A DNA stretch of 64,000 nt. Origin: Gaiellasilicea sp963763755. GTDB lineage: Bacteria; Actinomycetota; Thermoleophilia; Gaiellales; Gaiellaceae. Location: assembly GCA_963763755.1 (NCBI GenBank), contig CAVXQE010000004.1, forward strand, positions 1 to 64,000, given 5' to 3'. The notes under the pieces are model-generated. The model was not told the origin of the DNA and ran no database searches. It was given only the letters and a program-made list of their open reading frames with translations. Positions 17,361 through 27,601 of the stretch are shown here, piece after piece. The position numbers and the translations under genes were made by a program. The stretch's first letter is position 1. Every line of letters begins with the position of its first letter.

Positions 17361-20325
17361 ATGGCCAACCTCTTCGGCCCGCTCAGCCTCACCTCGACTT
17401 CTCCGTTCGTCGGACGGTCGGCCGAGCTCGAGTTTCTCCGCACGCTCGTGTCCACGGCGGCCGGCGAGGAACGCCGCGTCGTCCTCATCGGCGGCGAGTC
17501 GGGCTCGGGCAAGAGCAGGCTCGTACGCGAGTTCGCAGTCGACGCGGCGAGCGCCGGCGTGCTCGTCCTGTACGGCGCCTGCGACGAGGTCGTGCGCACT
17601 CCGTACGGTCCGTTCGTGCAGGCGCTCGACCGTCTCACGCGGGCGATCGAGCCGGACGAGCTGCGTTCTGCGCTCGGCGCGGGAGGCGGTGAGCTCACGC
17701 GGCTGCTCCCGCATCTCAGCGAGCGCACCGGCGAGCTGTCGCCACCCGTCGAGGCAGACCCCGACACCGAGCGCCACCGGCTGCACACGGCCGTCACGGA
17801 GCTCCTCACGGCTGTCGCCGAAAAGCGTCCAGTGCTCCTGATCATCGAGGACGGACACTGGGCCGACGCTCCGACATTGCTGCTCCTGCGGCATCTCGCG
17901 CGACCCGGCGGTGATGCGCGCCTGCTCCTGCTCGCCACGTTCCGCGACACCGAGGCCGACATGCCGGAGACGCTCTCGGAGACGCTCGCCGACCTCCGCC
18001 GATCCGAGGACGTCGTCCGCCTGCGGCTCGGTGGGCTGTCCGGCGACGACGTCATGGAGTTCGTGAGGCGCGCGGCCGGAGCCGACTCGAGCGAGGGGCT
18101 CAGCGATCTGTCGCGGGCGATCAGCGACCTCACCGAAGGAAACGCGTTTCTCGTCAACGAGCTCTGGCGGGCGCTCATCGAGACCGGCGCGGTCGAGGTG
18201 GTCGACGGCGCGATCACGCTCACTCGGCCGATCGCGGAGCTCGGAACACCCGAGAGCGTTCGCGAGGTGGTCAGCCAGCGCCTCTCTCGCCTCGCGCCCG
18301 AGACGACCGACCTGCTCGAGCTGGCGGCGACCGTCGGGGCGGAGTTCGAGCTCGACATCGTCCTCAGAGCCGCAGGTCTCGAGGACGCCCAGCTCCTGGC
18401 GGCCCTCGACGAGGGCATCGGCAGCGGGATGATCGAGGAGCTGCCGTCGCGCAGGCTCGTCTATCGCTTCAACCACGAGCTGGTGCGCAAGGCGCTGTAC
18501 GACCGTCTCGGAAGCGCGCGGCGCGCCGAGCTCCACCTGCGCGTCGGCGAGGCGCTCGAAAGCGCGGGCGAGCGATCCGGCCGGGTCCTCGCGGACCTCG
18601 CGCACCATTTCGCGGCGGCGGCGCCCCTCGGGGCGACCGGAGCGCGCAGTCGAGTACAACCTCGCCGCGGCGCGCGCTGCGCGCTCGGCACTCGCGTTCG
18701 ACGAGGCGGCGGCGAGGTTCCGCACGGCGCTCGAGCTCCGGATCGAGCCCGCGTCCGCGCGAGCCGAGGCCTACCTCGAGCTCGGCACCGCGAGCCACCG
18801 GGCGGGCAAGGTGCCCGAGTCACTCGCCGCGTTCCGCTCGGCCGCGGAGATCGCGCGCGAGCTCGCGAGCGCCGACCTGCTCGCACGAGCCGCGATCGGC
18901 TACGAGGAGACGTGCTGGCGCCCCGGCATCGTCGACGAAGGTGCGGTCGAGCTTCTCGAGGAGGCCGCGGACGCGCTCAGCGACGAGAGCTCCGAGTTGC
19001 GCGTCGCGTTGCTCAGCGGGCTCGCCCGCGCGCTCGACTTCCGGGGCGATCACGATCGCGGCGCGCAGGCGCGGACGAGCGCGATCGCAATGGCGCGGCG
19101 GCTCGGCGATCGCACCGGCCTCGCCACCGTCCTCATGCGCTCCTACTGGTCGCGCGGGACGAGCGCACTGGACGAGATCCTCGAGATGGTGACCGAGGCG
19201 AGGGACCTGGCTGCGGTGCTGGACAACGCGGAGATCCAGGCAGAGGCGATGGGCTGGCGCGTTCCTGCTCTCGTCGCGCTCGGCGAGGTCGACGTCGCCC
19301 GACAACAGGTCGACGAGCTGCTGCGGATGGCCGAGCAGACCGCGCAGCCGTTCATCTTCCATGTCGCGGAGCACTTCGGCTCGGCGATCGCGCTCTGCGA
19401 CGGCCGCCTCGAAGCCGCCGAAGCCATGGCGCACCGCTCTCACGAGTGGAGCCGTGTCCTGACCGGACGGGACGCGTCGGGCATCTACGGGGTTCAGATG
19501 TTCAGCGTCCGCCGCGAGCAAGGGCGCCTCGAGGAGCTCGCGCCGGTCGTCGGACTCCTCGCCGGAGACCCGGACCGTAGTGGCCCGTGGCGCCCCGGTC
19601 TCGTTGCCCTGCTCGCCGAGCTGGGAATGGAAGCCGAGGCGAGGCGGGAGCTCGACAGGGTCGTCCACGAGGGGATCGATCGCTACCGCGAGTCGCTCTG
19701 GCTCGCGTCGCTCACGTACCTCGCCGACGCGTGCGCCTCGCTCGGCGACGAAGTCGCGGCCGAGCTCCTGTATCCGGAGCTCGAGCCGTTTGCGGGCACG
19801 AACGTGATGATCGGCCACCTCGTCTCCTGCTACGGGGCCGCGGACCGGTACCTCGGCATGCTCGCGTCGGTGCTCGGTGAGGCGGAGCGCGCGCGGGCGC
19901 ATTTCGAAGGCGCGCTGGAGCTGAACCGCCGGATGGGAGCGCAAACGTGGATCGCCCACACCGCGTACGAGTACGCCCGTTTTCTGCTGTCAGCCGGCTC
20001 GGCCGACCGCGACCGTGCCGACGTGCTGCTGGGCGAGGCCTCGGCGCTGGCCGACCGGATCGGAATGCCGACGCTCCGGGGGAGGATCGCCGCTCTTCGC
20101 TCGTCGATGCTCGTGGAAGCCCTCCCGGACGGGCTCTCGGCCCGCGAGGCGCAGGTCCTCGTTCTCATCGCCCGTGGGCTGAGCAATCGCGAGATCGGTG
20201 CGGCGCTCGTGATCAGCGAGCACACGGCTGCCAATCACGTGCGCAGCATCCTGCGCAAGACGCATTGTTCGAATCGAACCGAGGCTGCGTCCTACGCGCA
20301 TCGGCGCGGTCTCGCCACGGAGTGA
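17361..20325 (+). CDS. Large AAA-ATPase LuxR-family transcriptional regulator (one frame break)
   Basis: This MalT/LAL-like regulator is about 990 residues long. The N-terminal AAA module has Walker A GGESGSGKSRL (about 44-54) and Walker B-like VLLIIEDGHWAD. A long TPR-like helical middle follows, then a C-terminal LuxR helix-turn-helix, LSAREAQVLVLIARGLSNRE. A one-base indel near 18645 separates AAPLGATG from the continuing helical region; both sides are intact. Such proteins sense a ligand or protein through the TPR part and activate transcription when ATP-bound. The ATG lies 7 bp after the 22-bp palindrome, suggesting control by another factor or by itself. The divergent oxidase-cupin genes are likely targets. 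Confidence 0.85.
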
Positions 20326-20345
20326 GCGGCGGGTAGCATCTGGTC

Positions 20346-20639
20346 ATGCCGCTCTACATGATCGAGCGCAATTTCGGTGAGCAGCTCGACCTCACCGACG
20401 ACGCCGTCGAGCTGATCGACGAGATCGGTGCGGAGGAGGGTGTGCACTGGGTCTTCTCGTTCCTGACCGCGGACCGGCGCCGCACCTACTGCCTTTACGA
20501 GGCACCGTCACCCGACGCGATCTTCGCCGCCGCGCGTCGCTCGAACGTTCCTGCAGACTCGGTCATCGAAGTGAGCCCGGCGGTGGCGCAGTTCTCCGGC
20601 CGCCTGCGCGACTGGGCCGAAGCCGTGCCCTCGCGCTGA
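20346..20639 (+). CDS. DUF4242 family protein
   Basis: This 97-residue alpha-beta protein starts MPLYMIERNFGEQ, has VHWVFSFLTADRRRTYCLYEAPS in the middle and ends near VIEVSPAV. The pattern is that of DUF4242, small ferredoxin-fold proteins of which an actinobacterial member binds nickel. It begins 20 nt after the LuxR stop and is probably co-transcribed with it. Function is unproven. Confidence 0.82.
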   Translation: MPLYMIERNFGEQLDLTDDAVELIDEIGAEEGVHWVFSFLTADRRRTYCLYEAPSPDAIFAAARRSNVPADSVIEVSPAVAQFSGRLRDWAEAVPSR

Positions 20640-20646
20640 CGGTTGA

Positions 20647-22284
20647 TCAGCCCCGCTCGAGCTCGACGATCTCGTCGACGAGCTCGAGGCCCTCCGGTCG
20701 GTGGGTGATCAGCAGGATCGAGCGGTCGGCCCGCCGCAGCCAGGATGTCCCCGATGAGCACCTCGGCGGTCTCCGGGTCGAGGTGCGCAGTCGGCTCGTC
20801 GAGTACGAGCACGGGAGCGTCGGACAGGAGCGCACGCGCGACGGTCAGGCGTTGGCGCTGCCCGCCTGAGAGCTCCGTGCCCTCCTCGCCGACCCGTGTG
20901 TCGAGGCCGTCGGGGAGCGATGCGACCCACTCGCCGAGGCGTGCGCGGTGCGAGTGCATCCTCGAGCTCGGCGTCCGTCGCGCCCGGGCGGGCGAGGCTG
21001 AGGTTGGCGCGGATCGTCGAGTTGAACACATGCGCGTTTTGACCGGCGAGCGCAAACGTTCGCCGGACGTCGTGCTGGCGAAGCTCGCGCAGGTCGCGGC
21101 CCGCGAGCGTCACACGGCCTTCCTCCGGATCGAGGAAGCGGAGCAGGAGGTTCGTGACCGTCGTCTTGCCGGCGCCGCTCGGCCCGACGAGCGCGATCCG
21201 CCGGCCCGGCTCGAGCCGCAGGTCGAAGCGGCTGAGCGCAGCCGGCTCTCCCGGCGCGTAGCGGGCGGTGACACCCTCGAAGGCCACGACCGCGGGAAGC
21301 GAGGGCGCAGGGCGAGGCTCGGCGGGATCGCGCACTGACGGCTCGCGGTCGACGAGCTCGAGCACCCGGCGGCCGGCTGCGATCGTGGCCCAGAGCTCCG
21401 CGGCGGCAGTCCGAAGCGGTGTGACGCACTCGAACGACGCGAGGGCGAGCAGCGCAGCCGTCGCGATGAGCACCCTGTCGACCGACGCGTTGGCCGCAAC
21501 TGCGAGCACACCGGCGACGGTCAGGCCGGCGATCAGGATCGACAGGCCCTCCGCGAGGCCGGCTGCGAGCGCGTCGCGCCGGCCGAGGCGGGCCAGCTCG
21601 CGGCTCCGCGTCCGGATCCGGGCGAGAGTGTCCTCCTCGCGCCCGTAGACGACGAGCTCCGGCGCACCTCGCAGCAGCTCGACGAGCTCGGCGGTGAGCT
21701 CCGCCCGGGCGGCGCTCTGACGACGGCCGGCGGCCCGGGTCAGGGCGATCGTCAGCGCCGGTACGAGCACGCCGACGAGGACCAGCCCAGCCGCAAGAAT
21801 CGCCGCAGCGGCGGGCAGGAACGCCGCCGTCACTCCCACGCACGCCGCCCCGACCGCGAGCGCCACGAGCGGCGGCGTGAGCCCTCGGACGTACAGCCCC
21901 TGGAGCGAGTCGACGTCGCCGACCATTCGGCCGAGGAGCTCGCCTCGCCGGTAGCCCTCGAGCTGGCCGGGAGCGAGCGGCTCGATCCGCTCGTAGAAGC
22001 GCGTGCGGATCCGGCCCAGAGCCCGGAGTGCGACGTCATGAGAGGCGATGCGCTCGAGGTAACGGGCAAGCGGCCGCGCGAGACCGAAGAACCGGACCGC
22101 GACGATCGTCACGGTCAGAGAGAGGATCGGCGGCTGCTCCGCGGCACGGGAGATCAGATAGCCGGCCGCCGTCATCAGTGCGACCCCGAACCCGACCGCG
22201 AGCACGCCGAGCACGGCTGAGAGCGGCAATGCGCCGAGGGGACACGCCTGCGAAGCGGACGAGCCGACCGAGCGTCGCGGTCAT
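20647..22284 (-). CDS. cydC: Thiol reductant ABC exporter subunit CydC (three frame breaks)
   Basis: CydC, with CydD, forms the heterodimeric ABC exporter of glutathione/cysteine or haem-related ligands needed to assemble cytochrome bd. A six-helix membrane domain precedes an ATPase domain with Walker A VGPSGAGKTTV, signature LSGGQRQRLTVARALL and Walker B VLVLDEPTAHLD, ending ILLITHRPEGLELVDEIVEL. Frame breaks near 22228, 20955 and 20740 split the open frame, but the pieces join in order. The start ATG overlaps the cydD stop (ATGA). It is convergent with the DUF4242 gene, 7 bp apart. Confidence 0.87.
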
Positions 22285-23953
22285 GCCGCTGCCGCCACGG
22301 TCTCGACGATCCTGCCTTCGTGCACGCGAACGACTCGGTCGGCCCGCGCGGCGAGCTCGGGGCGGTGAACGATCAGCAGGACCGTTCGACCGGCCCGAAG
22401 CCGTTCGATCGCGTCGCTCACGAGCTCGGCGCTCGCCGGATCGAGGTTCGCAGTCGGCTCGTCCAGAATCACGAGCGCCGCATCCCGGAGGAACGCGCGC
22501 GCGAGGGCGATCCGCTGGAGCTCGCCGGCCGAGAGCGGCCGCCCGCCCTCGCCGACCACGGTGTCGTACCCGTCCGGCAGGGCGCGCACGAAGACGTCCG
22601 CACCGGCACCGGCCGCCGCGGCCTGCACGGCCCGGTCGGTGGCGGCGGGCAGCCCGAGCCGGATGTTGTCGGCGACGCTGCCGCGAAAGAGCGTCGGCTG
22701 CTGCGGCACCCACGCGATCTGCGCTCGCCACGACGTTGCCGCACACTCGGCCAGATCGATCGCTCCCGCCGTGACGCGCCCCTCGGCCGGCTCCGCCAGC
22801 CGCAGGAGGAGCGAGGCGATCGTGCTCTTGCCTCCTCCGCTCGGGCCAACGAGCGCCACGGTCTCGCCCGGGCGGAGCTCGAGGTCGACCTGGTCGAGAA
22901 CGAGCGCCGGCCGCGTCGGATAGGCGAACGAGACGCCCTCGAGACGCACGGGCGCACTCCGAGGGCTGGGTGCGGAGAGCGTGCCCTCGCGACGCGCGAC
23001 CTCGACGTCGACGAGGTCGAGCAGCCGCTGCGACACGGCGAGACCGTCGGCGCTCGCGTGGAACTGCGCTGCGAGGTTACGGAGCGGGAGATAGAGCTCG
23101 GGCGCGAGCACGAGCACCGTCAGACCGGCCTCGAAGCCGATGCCGCCCTCGACGAGGCGCACGCCGACGGTGACGGCCACGAGCGCGATTCCGAGCGTTG
23201 CCGCCAGCTCGAGCACCGTCCCCGAGAGAAACGCGACGCGCAGCGTGGCCATCGTCGTGCGCCGGTACTGCTCGCTCACCGCACCGATCTGCTCCGTCTG
23301 CGCCTCGCCGCGGTTGAAGGCGCGAAGCGTCGGCAGGCCGCGGACGACGTCGAGGAAGTGCGTCGCGAGGAGCGCGAGCGTCTGCCACCGCTCGCGGGCG
23401 CGCTGCTCCGTGTAGCGGCCGACGAGCCACATGAACACCGGCACGAGCGGCAGCGTCAACAGCATCACCCCTGCGGAGACGGGGTCGATCGACCGCGACG
23501 AACACGAGCACCGCGACCGGGATCGTGACGGCGAGGACGACCTGCGGCAGATAGCGGGCGAACGTCGTCTCGAGCGCGTCGACCCCCGCCACGGCCGCCG
23601 TGGCCACCTCGGCGCTCTCGGCGCCGTCGAGCGCGGCGGGCTGATCGCGAAGCCGTCGCTCGACGAGCTCGAGCCGCAGGGTCGCGAGGACGTCGGTCGC
23701 AGCTCGCCTGCCGACGATCTCGAAGCCCGAGGCTGCGGCCGCCCGACCGATCGAGGCCGCAACGAGCAGGGCGAGCGGCATGGTCAGCTCGTCGAGAGGC
23801 GCCCCGTCGAAGGCCCGCGCCGCGACGGCGGCGATCAGGACGGCCTGGACGAGGACGAGCAGCGCGGCGATGACGCCGAGACCGACGTCGACGCGCGAGC
23901 AGCGTCCGCACGGCGCCCGCGCGGCGGACCAGGCGCGGGTCGAGCGCCCTCAT
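22281..23953 (-). CDS. cydD: Thiol reductant ABC exporter subunit CydD (two frame breaks)
   Basis: The first half of the CydDC exporter. It begins MRALDPRLVRRAGAVRTLLA, has the membrane domain with ALDGAESAEVATAAVAGVDA, and the ATPase domain with Walker A VGPSGGGKSTI, signature PLSAGELQRIALARAFL and Walker B VILDEPTANLDP. Indels near 23890 and 23495 break the frame. CydD lies directly downstream of cydB (9 nt) and overlaps cydC, giving the order cydA-cydB-cydD-cydC seen in many actinobacteria. Confidence 0.87.
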
Positions 23954-23962
23954 CGGCGTTGC

Positions 23963-25012
23963 CTAGGCGCCGGTCTCGCGTGGGAGCGAGATCGGCCGGC
24001 GCACGGCTCGCTCCTCGCCGCTCAGCCGCGCCCGGAAGACGTGGTACGTCCAGCCCTGGTAGAGCAGGATGATCGGCACGACGGTCAGCGCCACGACGCT
24101 CATCACCTTGAGCGTGTAGTGCGCCGAGGAGGCGTTGTCGACGGTGAGGCTGTTGGCGAAGTCGTTGCTGGCGACCATGACGCGCGGATAGAGGCTCGTG
24201 AAGATCGTGGCCACGACGAGGAAGGCGCCGGCGGCGGTGAGCACGAACGCCCAGCCGCTGCGGGCGAGCCGGACGCAGACGACGGCGCCGAGCAGTGCGA
24301 CGATCGCGAGCAGCGCGGGCAGCAGCGGCGGGAAGACGTCCTTGTCGTTGCGGTCGACCGCGACCGCGACGGTCCAGATCAGGAACCCCGCGCCGACGAC
24401 GGCCGTCGCGATCGAGAGCCGACGTGCGGCCGTCGCGGCGCGCCGGCACAGCTCGCCGGTCGTGCGCAGCGTGAGGTAGGTCGCGCCGTGGAACGCGAAC
24501 AGCAGCACGACCGCGACCCCGCCGAGCAGCGTGTACAGGTTGAAGAGGTCCCAGAAGCTGCCGTCGAAGTCGCCGCTGGAGTTGATCGGCACGCCGTAGA
24601 GCAGGTTCGAGAACGCGACACCCCAGATCAGGGCGGCGCCGAGGCTGCCGATCGTGTTCGCCCAGGCCCAGAGGCCGAGCCAGCGCGACTGCTCGTCCCG
24701 CTCGCGCCACTCGAACGAGAGCACGCGCACGATCAGGAACACCAGCAGCAGCAGCAGGGCGACGTAGAAGCCGGAGAACATCGTCGCGTACCAGGTCGGG
24801 AAGGCCGCGAACATCGAGGCGCCGGCGATCACGAGCCACACCTCGTTGCCGTCCCACACGGGGCCGATCGTGCGGAACATCGTGCTGCGCTCCTCCTCGT
24901 TGCGCGGCAGGAACGGCAGCAGCAGCCCGACGCCGAAGTCGAAGCCCTCGAGCACGAAGTAGGCGGCGAAGAAGAAGCCGATCAGGCAAAACCAGAGATC
25001 TTGGAGGTCCAT
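23963..25012 (-). CDS. cydB: Cytochrome bd ubiquinol/menaquinol oxidase subunit II
   Basis: An intact 349-residue polytopic protein: FFAAYFVLEGFDFGVGLLLP at the N terminus, GPVWDGNEVWLVIAGASMFA and the C-terminal LYQGWTYHVFRARL. CydB supports the haem-bearing subunit in the high-affinity oxygen reductase. It sits one base downstream of cydA. Length matches the family. Confidence 0.95.
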   Translation of the reverse strand: MDLQDLWFCLIGFFFAAYFVLEGFDFGVGLLLPFLPRNEEERSTMFRTIGPVWDGNEVWLVIAGASMFAAFPTWYATMFSGFYVALLLLLVFLIVRVLSFEWRERDEQSRWLGLWAWANTIGSLGAALIWGVAFSNLLYGVPINSSGDFDGSFWDLFNLYTLLGGVAVVLLFAFHGATYLTLRTTGELCRRAATAARRLSIATAVVGAGFLIWTVAVAVDRNDKDVFPPLLPALLAIVALLGAVVCVRLARSGWAFVLTAAGAFLVVATIFTSLYPRVMVASNDFANSLTVDNASSAHYTLKVMSVVALTVVPIILLYQGWTYHVFRARLSGEERAVRRPISLPRETGA

Positions 25013-25013
25013 C

Positions 25014-26420
25014 TCAGTATCCGATCGCCGGCATCGGGGTCTCTCCGGTCTCGTCGCGGTCGAGCTCGGGCGGGTCGAGCGTCGCGTAGCGGCGCATCAG
25101 CCAGATGTCGAGCACGAGCAGCAGCAGGTAGAGGGAGACGAACACGACGAGGCTGAACGCGAGCATGGTCGAGGAGACCGACGGCGAGTGCGCGTCGGCG
25201 GTCTTGAGCAGGCCCTGCACGATCCACGGCTGCCGGCCCATCTCGGTCAGGATCCAGCCCGCCGTCGCGGCGATGTACGGAAACGCGATCGCGACGATCG
25301 CCGTCCGGTGGAACCAGCGCGCCCGCTCGAGCTTCTGCTTCCAGTAGAGCCAGGCGCCGAGAGCGGCCACGAGGAACATCAGCACCCCCGCGAAGGCCAT
25401 CACCCGCATCGACCAGTAGATCACGCGCACGTTCGGCATGTAGTTGCCGGGTCCGTACTGGCTCTGCTCCTGCGCCTGGAGCTCAGTGAGCCCCTGTACC
25501 TCACCGTTGAACGAGCCGGTGGCCATGTACGAGAGGAGTCGCGGGACCGTGATCGAGAAGGCTGGGGTTTCATCGTCCTCGGTGAACCCGCCGATCTGGA
25601 AGAGCGAGAAGCCGCACGGCTGGCAGGTGTTCCACTGCGCCTCGGAGGCGGCGATCTTCATGCCCTGCGCGCTCGTCACGGCTTCGCCGAAGCGGTTGCC
25701 GACGATGAGCTGGAGGAGCGTGACCGGCACCGCCACGATCAGCGCCAGCTTCGCCGCCTTGCGGAAGAGGTCGACGTCCTTGCCGCGCAGGAAATGCCAG
25801 CAGCAGATCCCCAGCATGACGATCGACCCGAAGATCAGGCCGGCGAGCATCGTGTGCACGTACGCGCGGAGCGCGAACCCGTTGGACAGAAGCGCCCAAA
25901 CGCTGGTGAGCTGCGCCTCGCCGTTCACGATCTTGTACCCGACGGGGTGCTGCATCCACGAGTTCGCGACCAGGATGAAGAACCCCGACATCCACGATCC
26001 GGCCACGGCGATCCACAGCGTCGCCAGGTGCACGCGCGGCGAGAGGCGGTTCCAGCCGAAGATCCAGAGGCCGAGGAACGTCGCCTCGAGCATGAACGCC
26101 GCGAGCCCCTCGATCGCGAGCGGTGCGCCGAAGATGTTGCCGACGAACTTCGAGTAGACCGACCAGTTCATCCCGAACTGGAACTCCTGGACGAGGCCGG
26201 TCGCGACGCCGATCGCGAAGTTGATCAAGAGGAGCGTGCCGAAGAAGTGCGTCAGCCGTAGCCAGCGCTCGTCCCGCGTCCGGTGCCACATGGTCTGCAT
26301 GACCGCGACGAGGGGCCCCAGTCCGAGCGTCAGCGGCACGAAGAAGAAGTGGTAGATCGACGTGGTCGCGAACTGGATCCGCGCGAGGTCGACCGTCGTG
26401 ATCGCGAGTGTGTTCGTCAC
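25014..26420 (-). CDS. cydA: Cytochrome bd oxidase subunit I
   Basis: An intact 468-residue haem subunit that oxidises quinol and reduces O2 to water at low oxygen. H24 in TSIYHFFFVPLTLG corresponds to the conserved N-terminal haem ligand, and GWILTEMGRQPWIVQG is the family signature. The quinol loop is short, lacking the C-terminal insertion of E. coli CydA. It starts with GTG. The strong 19-bp regulatory element at 26525-26543, with a GAGGAT box, lies about 105 bp upstream and points toward this gene, which fits hypoxia or energy-stress control of the whole cydABDC operon. Confidence 0.95.
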   Translation of the reverse strand: MTNTLAITTVDLARIQFATTSIYHFFFVPLTLGLGPLVAVMQTMWHRTRDERWLRLTHFFGTLLLINFAIGVATGLVQEFQFGMNWSVYSKFVGNIFGAPLAIEGLAAFMLEATFLGLWIFGWNRLSPRVHLATLWIAVAGSWMSGFFILVANSWMQHPVGYKIVNGEAQLTSVWALLSNGFALRAYVHTMLAGLIFGSIVMLGICCWHFLRGKDVDLFRKAAKLALIVAVPVTLLQLIVGNRFGEAVTSAQGMKIAASEAQWNTCQPCGFSLFQIGGFTEDDETPAFSITVPRLLSYMATGSFNGEVQGLTELQAQEQSQYGPGNYMPNVRVIYWSMRVMAFAGVLMFLVAALGAWLYWKQKLERARWFHRTAIVAIAFPYIAATAGWILTEMGRQPWIVQGLLKTADAHSPSVSSTMLAFSLVVFVSLYLLLLVLDIWLMRRYATLDPPELDRDETGETPMPAIGY

Positions 26421-26498
26421 GCCGATCGGGTCACCTCATGCTCGAATCCGTTGCTCGCCATGGATCCCCCCGCATTTTGTGGCCGAGGATTCACTGCG

Positions 26499-26543
26499 AT
26501 CCTCAGCGCCGAGCGGAGCCGTCACATCGTCCAGAGGGGATGA
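26499..26543 (-). promoter_or_regulatory. Regulon element A with -10-like box, upstream of cydA
   Basis: TCATCCCCTCTGGACGATG lies at 26543-26525 on the minus strand. GAGGAT follows at positions 21-26 after its last G (26504-26499). It matches the window-wide consensus TCAYCC-N3-YB-GGRYGATG. It could also influence the divergent gene at 26580. Confidence 0.7.
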
Positions 26544-26579
26544 TTCGCTTCGGCCCTCGCCGCCTCAGGATGCGGCTGG

Positions 26580-27242
26580 ATGGAACCCGCGCGCGGGGAA
26601 ACCGGCGTCGCCGAGGCTCGCTGGCCGATGGCTGGTGCGATCTTGTCCGCGATGCTCCTCACGGCTGCTCCTGCCGGACAACGTTCGGCTGGGGCCGGCC
26701 TGGGCGCTGCCGCTGATCGAGGGTGTGCTGCTCGTCGCAGTGGTCGCCGCCGACCCGGGCGCGATCACGCGTCGTGCGCGATGGCTCCGAATGCTTTCGA
26801 TCGCGCTGGTGTCCGTTCTCGTGCTGGGCGCGTTGTGGTCGACGGCGCAGCTGATCGACGACCTCGTGCACGGGAGCCCGCAGACGAACTCGGCCAGCGA
26901 TCTCCTCGAGGCTGGATCGATCGTGTGGCTCTCGAACACGATCGCGTTCGCATTGCTCTACTGGGAGCTCGACGGCGGCGGCGCGGCTGCGCGCGCCCTC
27001 GAGCCGCGTCCGCACCCCGACCTGGCCTTCCCGCAGCAGCTGAACCCGGCATCGGGCCACGCGATTGGCGCCCGCGGTTCGTCGACTACGTCTACCTCAG
27101 TCTCACCAACTCGATGGCCTTCAGCCCGACCGACGTGATGCCGCTGGTGCCGTGGGCCAAGCTCTCGATGGCGGTCCAGGCGGTGATCTCGCTCGGAATT
27201 CTCGGGCTCGTGATCGCCCGGGCCGTGAACATTTTCTCGTAG
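26580..27242 (+). CDS. Conserved membrane protein, channel-like C terminus (two frame breaks)
   Basis: The gene is read in three pieces: RWPMAGAILSAMLLT, then LLPDNVRLGPAWALPLIEGV with two helices and WYWEL-like YWELDGGG, then DWRPRFVDYVYLSLTNSMAF and ILGLVIARAVNIFS. Breaks lie near 26668 and 27050. The protein would have about five helices. A segment between the last two, TNSMAFSPTDVMPL, resembles a degenerate pore loop, so a channel-related fold is possible, but the function is unknown. It lies 31 bp beyond element A and is divergent from cydA. Confidence 0.65.
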   Translation: MEPARGETGVAEARWPMAGAILSAMLLTAAPAGQRSAGAGLGAAADRGCAARRSGRRRPGRDHASCAMAPNAFDRAGVRSRAGRVVVDGAADRRPRAREPADELGQRSPRGWIDRVALEHDRVRIALLGARRRRRGCARPRAASAPRPGLPAAAEPGIGPRDWRPRFVDYVYLSLTNSMAFSPTDVMPLVPWAKLSMAVQAVISLGILGLVIARAVNIFS

Positions 27243-27272
27243 CCAGGCCTCGCTTTGGATACGGTGGCCCCG

Positions 27273-27596
27273 ATGGCTGAAGTGGTCGAGACACTCGATC
27301 TCACCGCGCCTTCACAGGATGGCTGGGCGGTGGACTACCGAATCCGGCGCGAAGACGGCGAGGAGCTCCACGCCGAGGTTCGCTGCTGGGCAAAGGCGGC
27401 CGCCGCCGCTAAACGGGCCGCAAACGCCGAGGCTCTCGCGGCGATCGCGGATCGCGGCAGCGCGGCAGCGCTCGAGTACGCGGAGTTGGTGGAGTCCCCG
27501 GCGACGCGCGGGGCGGTGCTGATCTCGATGTGGTTCGATCCCGCCGACGAGGGCAAGCTGCGCCGTCGGGTCGGCTACGAGCACGCTCTCGGTTGA
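27273..27596 (+). CDS. Small hypothetical cytoplasmic protein
   Basis: This 107-residue protein starts MAEVVETLDLTAPSQDGWAV and has an alanine-rich helix (WAKAAAAAKRAANAEAL) in the middle. It has no signal, membrane segment or known motif. I do not recognise a family. ATG 27273 is preferred over TTG 27255. It follows the membrane protein by 30 nt on the same strand and converges on ndh 5 bp away. Confidence 0.6.
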   Translation: MAEVVETLDLTAPSQDGWAVDYRIRREDGEELHAEVRCWAKAAAAAKRAANAEALAAIADRGSAAALEYAELVESPATRGAVLISMWFDPADEGKLRRRVGYEHALG

Positions 27597-27601
27597 CGTA
27601 G

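Noticed and set aside
26490..26509. Hairpin GAGGAT-TCACTGCG-ATCCTC upstream of cydA
   Set aside because: Only a 6-bp stem. One arm coincides with the -10-like box of element A, so it may matter, but I cannot separate it from chance.
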